27,763 nt of DNA from JAAEQG01 sp023133475. Lineage in GTDB: Bacteria; Planctomycetota; Phycisphaerae; UBA1845. The notes under the pieces were generated by a model. That model was not told the origin of the DNA, ran no database searches, and was given only the letters and a program-made list of their open reading frames with translations. Within the stretch, counting starts at the first letter, position 1. Each line of letters opens with the position of its first letter. Below, in pieces: positions 21,424 through 27,763 of the stretch. The DNA lies in the NCBI GenBank assembly GCA_030631415.1, contig DAOVLE010000040.1, positions 1-27,763 on the forward strand. Reading direction: 5' to 3'. A program made the translations under genes and the position numbers.

Positions 21424-22890
21424 ATGGAGCAATTGCCCTCCAACCAGGCGTCCATGATAAAGCGATGCGGCAAAACCACTCGCCTCTCGATCACCATTAT
21501 CGCAGGCATGTTGTGTCTCCTTTTCTGTGGGGGGTTCTGGCTGACCGAACGGGAACCGCATGCACCCGTGCTGGGCTGGTACAGCTTGCGTTGGTTTGTC
21601 GTTGCGGTTGGTGCCACCGGGGCCGCCGTCCTGTTTACCTGTATGCTGATACGGAGGTTGTGGCTGCCCACGAACGCGAATGTGTCGGCAGACGCGGATA
21701 ATCAATATCGGATATCCACCCGCAAGCGGGCGGCTTTTGTGGTGGTCATTATGCTCGTTCCGCTGGGCAGCCTCGAGTTGAGCCTGCGCTACCTTCTGCA
21801 TGCCGCACAGGTTCGAACCAATACGACCAAAGAGCAGCCTGTTTCCTATTACCATGCACATTTGCAGATAACTCGTCGTGACGAGGTTGACGGGAAACTG
21901 GTTCGCACTTTTCGCGGTCGTGTTCCACAACGTTGCAAGAGCACCGAGTTCCGCATCGTATGCCTGGGCGGCTCCACCACCTGGGGGCATGGTGCGGCAG
22001 CGGATAAGGCCTGGCCGGCAGTGCTCGAACGAATCCTGTGTGAAGACGGCTGCGACGTGGAGGTCATAAATGCCGGATTCCCCTGGTACTCGACAGCCTC
22101 ATCTCTGGTGAACTACGCCCTGCTCATGCGTCACTACAACCCTGACGTGGTCATTATCACCCATGGGGTCAACGATCTGTATCGCAGCTTCCCGCAACCG
22201 GGTGAACCGCCGTTCGAGTTGGATTACGGTTCTTACGGTGGGCCCATGCGCAAACTCTTGCGCGCCAGAAACCAACCGGAGAACACCGGCAGTTGGAATC
22301 CCATCAAGTTAGTTACCTCATCGGCAATCTATCGTTTTCTCAATGCCGCCACAGGCATCGAGCGCAGGTATTACTCCGCGTTGCGTTGGCGGTGGGCAGT
22401 GCCTGAGCGCGAGGTTTTGTCATCATCGAGAGCGGCTGCTCGGAAAGATGCTTCCACGGAAGTTGACCTGGGTTTGGATGCCTTCCCCAGCCTCGAATCT
22501 TTCCGTAGGCATATCGAGTACCTGGTTCAGCTTTGCAAGCAGGACGGTTGCCAAGTGGTGTTGGGCACGCAGGCTCACATATACAGCCGCCTGCCCGTCG
22601 GCTCCGGGCCTACCCCCAAGCACTACCTACGCAATTTGTTGTTTCGTCTTCCGGACGACTCGGTGGTTTCGCGGCAGAGTGTTGGGGCGGCGATGGCAGC
22701 TATTCGCGACTCTGTCTTCGAGATTGCCCGGTGTGAGGCGGTATCACTCGCCGATGTTGAAATTGCGGTCGATGCGAACCCCGACTTGTTTGTGGACGAC
22801 TTTCACCTGACGATCGAAGGGAACGTCATCGCCGCCAGGGTCTTCGCCCAAGTTTTACGCCCCTTGCTCGTCGGCAAAGAGGGCCGATAG
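21424..22890 (+). CDS. Membrane-anchored SGNH/GDSL hydrolase
   Basis: The 488-residue protein has three hydrophobic segments (about 21-40, 56-76, 102-118) followed by a large extracytoplasmic SGNH hydrolase domain. The family blocks are in order: LGGSTTWGHG with nucleophile Ser184, INAGFPWYST with Gly/Asn (216-218), THGVNDLYRS with Asn250, and VDDFHLT with the Asp458/His461 pair. SGNH enzymes are esterases acting on acyl, acetyl or lipid esters; multi-pass anchored versions often act on envelope polysaccharides, which here is inference. GGAG lies about 10 nt before ATG 21424; ATG 21454 is an alternative start. No partner gene is adjacent. Confidence 0.85.
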   Translation: MEQLPSNQASMIKRCGKTTRLSITIIAGMLCLLFCGGFWLTEREPHAPVLGWYSLRWFVVAVGATGAAVLFTCMLIRRLWLPTNANVSADADNQYRISTRKRAAFVVVIMLVPLGSLELSLRYLLHAAQVRTNTTKEQPVSYYHAHLQITRRDEVDGKLVRTFRGRVPQRCKSTEFRIVCLGGSTTWGHGAAADKAWPAVLERILCEDGCDVEVINAGFPWYSTASSLVNYALLMRHYNPDVVIITHGVNDLYRSFPQPGEPPFELDYGSYGGPMRKLLRARNQPENTGSWNPIKLVTSSAIYRFLNAATGIERRYYSALRWRWAVPEREVLSSSRAAARKDASTEVDLGLDAFPSLESFRRHIEYLVQLCKQDGCQVVLGTQAHIYSRLPVGSGPTPKHYLRNLLFRLPDDSVVSRQSVGAAMAAIRDSVFEIARCEAVSLADVEIAVDANPDLFVDDFHLTIEGNVIAARVFAQVLRPLLVGKEGR

Positions 22891-22924
22891 CTAATCCGGA
22901 TAATTCACCATGGGGCACGCAGGT

Positions 22925-22965
22925 GTAGGGTGGGTGTAACCTCGCGGAGCGAGGTGGAACCCACC
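22925..22965. repeat. Half copy of the composite element (left shoulder)
   Basis: GTAGGGTGGGTGTAACCTCG, CGGAGCGAGG, TGGAACCCACC: a single shoulder with the CCTCGCGGAGCGAGG palindrome, 34 nt after the SGNH gene. Confidence 0.85.
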
Positions 22966-22982
22966 ATTCAGTTGCTAAAAGC

Positions 22983-23078
22983 ATGAAAACAGCGATTTCC
23001 ATTCCCGATCCCCTTTTCGCTGCCGCGGAGCGACACAACGGAGGGGCTAATGAGCTGGCATTCAGCCTTCAGCAGTAA
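22983..23078 (+). pseudogene. Relic of a ribbon-helix-helix antitoxin
   Basis: ATG 22983 opens a 31-codon frame, MKTAISIPDPLFAAAERH followed by NGGANELAFSLQQ and TAA. The first ~17 residues match the beta-strand/helix start of CopG/MazE-like RHH antitoxins (MKTAISIPDxxFxxAE). The remaining helix and toxin-binding tail are missing. The end is replaced by a heptamer stretch (23059-23086). The neighbouring PIN gene runs in the opposite direction, so this is not its normal operon partner. Confidence 0.6.
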
Positions 23079-23086
23079 GCCTTCAT
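23059..23086. repeat. Degenerate heptamer repeat (CATTCAG/CCTTCAG)
   Basis: CATTCAG, CCTTCAG, CAGTAAG, CCTTCAT in exact register 7. It lies over the broken end of the antitoxin relic. Confidence 0.6.
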
Positions 23087-23121
23087 GATTTGCCGTGCAC
23101 ACATGACTTTGCTTTTGTGGA

Positions 23122-23652
23122 TTAGGTGGTTGCACTATTTTCTGCCGCCCAGTCCTCGATCTGCACGGCAAGCTCGATCTCTCCCAGTGCATCCCGGATG
23201 CGAACGAGCTTGTCGTGCGTGACCAGCACGAGGTTCCGCTCCGCCGCCTGGGCCACGATCCAAAGATCGTTCTCGTCTACACCCAGTTCACGCCCGGTTG
23301 CGGGATCGCACAATTGCTCCGCGCGTTTTTTCCTGCTCTTGTTGCCCTTCGGCCCGAACTTCTCAAAGAGGGCAGCTCTGATTCGCCCGTATGGCTCCGC
23401 TGTGTGCCGGGACACGGACAGAGTTTGAGGCAACTCTTCGCGCACGAACGCTACGAAGTCGTCCCGGCTCTTGCCGGCGCCTGTAGGATTCGCCTCGTGC
23501 CCATACTCAATCTCGCCCAAGGTGATTGCGGAGACATACAGCGGATGCTGTCCTTGGCGCACTTTGGCCGCAGCCTGAACCACCGGATGCTTGCCGGACT
23601 CGCTGTCAAACCAGAAACGGATGATGTTTGTGTCGAGAAGGTAACCGGGCAC
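23122..23652 (-). CDS. PIN-domain ribonuclease (VapC-like)
   Basis: PIN domains are metal-dependent RNases and the toxin part of VapBC systems. The 176-residue protein shows the four acidic sites: Asp7 in LLDTNII, Glu47 in SAITLGEIEYG, Asp126/Asp129 in VDENDLWIVAQA, and Asp147 in VTHDK. It starts with GTG (23650-23652), 3 nt after the methyltransferase TGA, so it is co-transcribed and probably translationally coupled. Typical VapC is ~130-145 residues; here a basic insertion (about 98-123, FGPKGNKSRKKRAEQ and following) precedes the third acidic site. No antitoxin gene precedes it: the 5' neighbour is the DNA methyltransferase. Either the antitoxin has been lost, or the methyltransferase takes that place. 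Confidence 0.88.
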   Translation of the reverse strand: MPGYLLDTNIIRFWFDSESGKHPVVQAAAKVRQGQHPLYVSAITLGEIEYGHEANPTGAGKSRDDFVAFVREELPQTLSVSRHTAEPYGRIRAALFEKFGPKGNKSRKKRAEQLCDPATGRELGVDENDLWIVAQAAERNLVLVTHDKLVRIRDALGEIELAVQIEDWAAENSATT

Positions 23653-23655
23653 GTG

Positions 23656-26250
23656 TCACTCCTCAGCATAAGCCTCTGCCGCAGTCCGCAAGGCAGTGAG
23701 GACTTCTGGTGACTTGGCAGGCTGATGCCGCTCGACAAACGCGTCGAGCGTCGAGCGCTGGTACTCCTCGGAGATCAGCTCGTGAAGCGGAACATACGCG
23801 TCGAGCCCCTCGGGATAATACCCGCGGAAATCGCATCCGACGCCCTTACGCTCGACACCCTGGAAGAGATCGAGCAACTGCCGCTCGAGCCGCGGCGGCA
23901 GGTCGTAGAGCTTCAACACCTCGGCGTCCATGCGGAGCAGGGCCTCTCTCACGGTCTTTTCCTCGGGGCGTGCCTGCATAACGCCGTCGAGCTGTGACGC
24001 AACGGCGAGGTATGCTCTTGCCGCCACGACGACATTCTTCTGAGACTGCTCAAACGCTGGTGGAATTGGCAGGCGTCGCATCGTCCCAACAAGAATATCT
24101 CGTTTACCGAGATGACAATAGGCGAATGCGTTCGCAACCGGCGAGTTCACGATTGCCCACAACAGTATCGGCGGAATCAAGCCACCTTTTGGCCTGACCG
24201 TCAGATACCGACTCGTGACGGCGTGTCCTTTGTTGTCGAGCACCCCCTTCAAACGCCACCCCTCGCGGCTTACAGGCGCGTAGTTCACAAGTACTTGAGC
24301 AAGGCCGGTCGTGGTCCCCGTCCCCAGACGACGAATCACTGCCGGATCGAGATTCATGCTGACGCGCTTGGGGAGCCCAAAAACCTCAAGGTCACTGGGC
24401 ACCTTCGAGAACCCCGGGACACCCAGTCCCTGCTCATAGGGCCGGGTTGTCCAAGCGCCCTTCGGCAGGTCCTGCCCGCGATACACCAGGCCCTGGCCCA
24501 CACCAGCGAACGACATGAGCGTCGGGTTCTCGTCAAGGTAGTCCCAAACCTCCTCCAACTCCGGCACACGCAGGTCGTACCCTGGGGGCACCACGAGCCG
24601 GTTCTGTTCCATGCGTCGCTCTGAGGTGAACGCCATTCGTCCCTTGAAGGCCTCCATCCCACGCTTGCGCACGTGCCGATACCGCAATTCGCTTGTGATC
24701 CGCTTCTTTGTCTTTCGTCGGCCAAGCAGGATGGCCGTCTCGTGACGGGAGTGCTCGAAGAGATTGTCCGCGAAGAGCGAAATTTCGGTCAGTTCACACT
24801 CTTCGACGAGAAACCGACGGACAGTCTTCGACTCCGTATTGTGCAAGACACCTTGTGGCACGACCACGCCGAACACGGCACCTGGCGCCAGATGCGGGAT
24901 CGTCCGCATGAGCATCTCGACAGCCTTCGTCTGTGCGACGACGGGTTCGCCGAGTTTTGAGTAGCGTTGCTTGTCGGATTGACTGAAGCGTTCAAACGGC
25001 GGGTTGGCCAGCAGGATCGTGCACCCTGTCGCGGTTTTGGCCAATCGACCCGGCTCGAACATGTCGCCCTGATCAATCTTCCACGAGTTGCCGTGCGGAA
25101 CGTCGGCGAGCGTGAGCGATAGCTTGGCAATCTCGATGGCAAATGGATCATACTCCAGGCCGAAGACCCGGTCCCTGAGATAGCGATGCTGTTCCGCGCC
25201 TTCCTCAATGCCAGACCATTGCCGGAGCCAGCGCATGGCTGCGGTCAAGAAACCCGCGTGGCCGCAGGCGAGCTCGAACACGCGCCGATCCTGCGGCTTG
25301 ATCTGCTCGATGAGCGGCCAAAGCTGCGCGAGCATGTGATCCACCAGCACTGAGGGGGTGCTGTGGATGCCCAACTCCTTGCGGATGTTCGGTGTTTTGC
25401 CCTTTGCCTTTCTGCCCTTTTCCCGGGGCTTCTTATCGATCAGGGCCGTCTCGTACAGGTACGCGAGCGACTCGGTCGAGAGGTTGCCGAGGTAGCCCCA
25501 GCCGGCAATGGTCTTTGCCGTAGCATCGATCGCAGGCCGCCACACCCCGCCACCCGGCGGGAGGTCTTCCGTAACCGCGTAGTGCTTGCCGACCCGAGCG
25601 AAGACTTCATCGACATCGCACAGGTCGATCCTCTTGAATTTGTTCACCCCCTTGTCATGTAGTATTTTCGCGGCAAGTAACCAGAACGCTGTTTTGTAGA
25701 CGTCTTCGAAATGTTTGTGCGTTTTGAGCTTCCCCGACAGTTCTGCCGCCAGCTCTTTGAGAGCGCCCGTCACGAGACGGTTGAGCATCTCACCCGCCCG
25801 GCGCTCCACGGCGGGCATCAGTCCGATGTCGACGAACCACATCTGCTGCGCCGACCGCGTCGGGTGGCGCAGTTTGGCGGCACAGATAGCCTCGGGGGCC
25901 AAGTCATCGCGGTGCTCTTTGAAGAAGTTGGCCAAGTCAGCCGCCTTAATCGGGCGCGACTGAGATGGGCCGTTCGGGGAAATCTTCCACCAGTCGATTC
26001 CGGTATGATTGCACACCAGCACCGTCGGTGCCCCGAGCCTAACACACTTTTCAGCAGCCGTTTTCGAATTCGGCTGAGCATCCACCACCGCGATACATGC
26101 CGAGCGGGTGTCCCAAGGTTTGCCAACAAAGCCCGCCAACGGCACGCTCTGCTTGTCAAAGCGGTACTTTTCAGCCAAGCGCGAGCCCGTGTACCCGCAG
26201 CTCTCCAGGTAGGGCTTCAGCGCGGTAGCAGTGATAGCGGGCTCGGGCAC
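23656..26250 (-). CDS. Large N6-adenine DNA methyltransferase with target-recognition region
   Basis: The start is GTG (26248-26250) behind a strong AAGGAGGA. The 864-residue protein has an N-terminal region (1-100) of alpha/beta character, a helical region (150-290), then a gamma-type N6-adenine methyltransferase: HSTPSVLVDHML (motif X-like, 296-307), the SAM-binding FELACGHAGFL (325-335), GLEYDPFAIEIA, GDMF and the catalytic LLANPPFERF (413-422). A long C-terminal half (450-864) includes TRPYEQGLGVPGFSK and INSP-type stretches like the TaqI/Eco57I-class target-recognition domains. The order matches type IIG or BREX PglX-class enzymes. No active nuclease domain is obvious. It may be an orphan epigenetic methyltransferase or the modification arm of a system with the PIN gene 3 nt downstream. 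Confidence 0.88.
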   Translation of the reverse strand: MPEPAITATALKPYLESCGYTGSRLAEKYRFDKQSVPLAGFVGKPWDTRSACIAVVDAQPNSKTAAEKCVRLGAPTVLVCNHTGIDWWKISPNGPSQSRPIKAADLANFFKEHRDDLAPEAICAAKLRHPTRSAQQMWFVDIGLMPAVERRAGEMLNRLVTGALKELAAELSGKLKTHKHFEDVYKTAFWLLAAKILHDKGVNKFKRIDLCDVDEVFARVGKHYAVTEDLPPGGGVWRPAIDATAKTIAGWGYLGNLSTESLAYLYETALIDKKPREKGRKAKGKTPNIRKELGIHSTPSVLVDHMLAQLWPLIEQIKPQDRRVFELACGHAGFLTAAMRWLRQWSGIEEGAEQHRYLRDRVFGLEYDPFAIEIAKLSLTLADVPHGNSWKIDQGDMFEPGRLAKTATGCTILLANPPFERFSQSDKQRYSKLGEPVVAQTKAVEMLMRTIPHLAPGAVFGVVVPQGVLHNTESKTVRRFLVEECELTEISLFADNLFEHSRHETAILLGRRKTKKRITSELRYRHVRKRGMEAFKGRMAFTSERRMEQNRLVVPPGYDLRVPELEEVWDYLDENPTLMSFAGVGQGLVYRGQDLPKGAWTTRPYEQGLGVPGFSKVPSDLEVFGLPKRVSMNLDPAVIRRLGTGTTTGLAQVLVNYAPVSREGWRLKGVLDNKGHAVTSRYLTVRPKGGLIPPILLWAIVNSPVANAFAYCHLGKRDILVGTMRRLPIPPAFEQSQKNVVVAARAYLAVASQLDGVMQARPEEKTVREALLRMDAEVLKLYDLPPRLERQLLDLFQGVERKGVGCDFRGYYPEGLDAYVPLHELISEEYQRSTLDAFVERHQPAKSPEVLTALRTAAEAYAEE

Positions 26251-26285
26251 GGCGACAGCTTCCTCCTTCGATCAGGCGGCACTGA

Positions 26286-27763
26286 TCAGCCAGGCGGCAG
26301 GTTTTTCATCTGCCCTACATCCGCGGCGGAGGCGGTTTTTCGGCTGACCCGGTCGCGCGGGGCGATGCGGCCTTGCGGGATGTCGAGGTCCTCGCGTGAA
26401 TAGAACTTCCACTTGCCGTTTTCGACGCGGGTGAGGAAGACCTCGCCTAAGTCGTCCAGGCAAGCGCTGAACGGAATCTCGCCGGTTACGCCTTTGTAGG
26501 GTTTGGCCCGGTGAGCCAGGATGTCGCGGATCTTGGCACGGTTCAACCCCACAGTCTGCACCGCCCAGATCAGCAGGTTCATACCGTCGTAGGCGTGGGC
26601 TGAGTAGGTGTCCGGCTCCAGGCTGAAACGCTCGCGGTAGGCGGTGCGGAACGCTTCGAGATCGGGGTCGTCCCGCGTCGGGTCCCAGGGATAGCCGCAC
26701 ATCACGCCCTCGGCGTTGTCGCCCGCGATTTCCAGGAACTCGTCCGAGACGCAGCGGTCGCAGGCGTAGTACGGATGATCCATGCCCATTTCGCGCATCT
26801 GGTTAAGGATGGCCGCTCCGTCCGTTGCGTCGCCCCAATGCACGATGGCTTCACAGTTGGTGGCTTTTAGACGCTCGAGTTGCAGGGTGAAGTCGGCGGC
26901 TCCCACTTGGTAAGCCATCTCCAGGATGATGGGATTGCTTAGACGGCGGCTGCCGTCGAGAATCTCACGGACCCCGAAGCGCCCGTAGCGGTTGCTGGCT
27001 CGGATGATGCCCACCCGCGTGTACCCCAATTTGCGGTAGAGGTAATCCACCAGCAGGTAACTCTGCTGCCGATCGTCGCCGATGTTCCGAAAGACCCACG
27101 GGATGTTGGTCTCGATGAACGTCGGGTCGGTATCCCCGGTGTTCATCATGGTGATCTCAGCCTTAAGAGCCACCCGGATGGCGATGTGGCTGTTGGCACC
27201 GTCGATGGTGCCGAGGATGGCCCAGACCCTGTCCTTGTAAGCCATCTTGATGATCTCGTTGCCCGACGCCCCCCATAAGCCGTTGTCGTTGGAGACCACC
27301 AGCTCGAATGGGATGCCGCGGTCCAGGTATCCACCGCGTTGGTTGGCCTGCTCGATGGCCAGCCGGGACCCGCGGAGCATGGGGATGCCCAGTGCCTCTT
27401 CGTGGCTCTTGCCTCCGGTGGCTACCGAGACCGTGCCCATGATCGGCCCGATAAACCCGAGCTTCACCGTCTCGATATCTTCTGGCTCTGGGATCGCCCT
27501 GCCGGGGCCGGTGTATTCCATCTGCTCGAGGAAATGCTCCTTGAACGGCGTGACGTGGCGGAACGGCTCGACATCCACAGCCGAATAGGCGTAGTTGTCA
27601 TCCTTCTGGAGCATCAGATCGGGCACTTCGTAAGGGCCGACGTCGATCAGGCCCAAAAGCCTCTCGATGTCCTCCTGGTCAGCCTGGTCAGCCGCGGCAA
27701 GTTGCCCAACTGGATTCAGAACGAACCCGAAGCCCACCCCAAAGACCAGCCAGATTTTGACAC
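26286..27763 (-). CDS. Type 1 periplasmic substrate-binding protein, LivJ-like (5' end outside window)
   Basis: The frame is open at the right edge; the GTG at 27735-27737 is probably internal, because upstream codons (VKIWLVFG) extend a hydrophobic signal peptide ending about LNPVGQLAAAD. The rest is a Leu/Ile/Val-binding-protein-like (Peripla_BP_6) fold: KLGFIGPIMG, ALGIPMLRGSRLAIEQANQR, FELVVSNDN, ILGTIDGANSHIA, RNIGDDRQQSYLLVDYLY, RVGIIRASNRYGRFG, AIVHWGDATDGA and FSACLDDLGEVFL. Such proteins deliver amino acids or amides to ABC importers, or serve as sensors. No permease or ATPase gene is seen here; they may lie beyond the edge. The methyltransferase GTG is 35 nt downstream, on the same strand. 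Confidence 0.85.
   Translation of the reverse strand, partial: VKIWLVFGVGFGFVLNPVGQLAAADQADQEDIERLLGLIDVGPYEVPDLMLQKDDNYAYSAVDVEPFRHVTPFKEHFLEQMEYTGPGRAIPEPEDIETVKLGFIGPIMGTVSVATGGKSHEEALGIPMLRGSRLAIEQANQRGGYLDRGIPFELVVSNDNGLWGASGNEIIKMAYKDRVWAILGTIDGANSHIAIRVALKAEITMMNTGDTDPTFIETNIPWVFRNIGDDRQQSYLLVDYLYRKLGYTRVGIIRASNRYGRFGVREILDGSRRLSNPIILEMAYQVGAADFTLQLERLKATNCEAIVHWGDATDGAAILNQMREMGMDHPYYACDRCVSDEFLEIAGDNAEGVMCGYPWDPTRDDPDLEAFRTAYRERFSLEPDTYSAHAYDGMNLLIWAVQTVGLNRAKIRDILAHRAKPYKGVTGEIPFSACLDDLGEVFLTRVENGKWKFYSREDLDIPQGRIAPRDRVSRKTASAADVGQMKNLPPG

Noticed and set aside
1..27763. tRNA or rRNA genes
   Set aside because: No cloverleaf-like or conserved rRNA sequence was recognised in the intergenic regions; they are filled by repeats.

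Overview
The window reads as chromosomal DNA of a planctomycete, most probably of the Phycisphaerae type. The grounds are the many secreted proteins with short dockerin-like (calcium-loop) tails, DCNxNGxPDEC repeats, a PEP-CTERM sorting signal, a prepilin-motif H-Xn-DG protein, parallel beta-helix proteins, and the heavy load of intergenic palindromes. Assignment rests on gene content only; there is no rRNA or tRNA gene here.

Layout. 1-743: 3' end of a cysteine-rich secreted protein. 780-987: palindromic elements. 984-4468 (minus): pheS-pheT operon. 4551-4860: heptamer repeats and palindromes. 4871-6559 (plus): larB and nnrD. 6627-7859 (minus): truD. 7860-8578: repeat-rich leader region. 8579-9313 (plus): a B12-binding-fold protein that lacks the usual cobalt-ligating His. 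9530-12268 (minus): a secreted protein made of twelve Kazal-like units, with a clear promoter and a clear intrinsic terminator. 12891-16252 (plus): four exported or membrane proteins (PEP-CTERM, dockerin-tailed, pilin-like, FxLYD-like). 16449-20279 (plus): a broken copy of a dockerin-bearing C-terminus, then the full 1044-residue beta-helix protein it resembles. 20432-21112 (minus): endonuclease V. 21424-22890 (plus): membrane-anchored SGNH hydrolase. 22983-23078: antitoxin relic. 23122-27763 (minus): periplasmic binding protein, large N6-adenine DNA methyltransferase and PIN-domain nuclease, closely spaced.

How the genes work together. Housekeeping functions (aminoacylation of tRNA-Phe, tRNA pseudouridylation, NAD(P)HX repair, DNA deamination repair) are scattered between envelope or extracellular proteins. 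The one close-packed set that may be a functional system of its own is methyltransferase plus PIN nuclease, with 3 nt between the two frames.

The most striking feature is the intergenic space. At least three families of palindromic elements recur: a ~57-bp REPIN-like inverted pair, a 90-175-bp composite with heptanucleotide repeats at its core, and a ~163-bp compound repeat. Many copies lie directly at gene ends. In pheT and truD the element supplies the stop codon, and in two secreted-protein genes repeat DNA encodes the C-terminal residues. Heptanucleotide tandem repeats of at least five unrelated sequences occur as well. No RAYT, transposase, integrase, CRISPR array or prophage gene was found.
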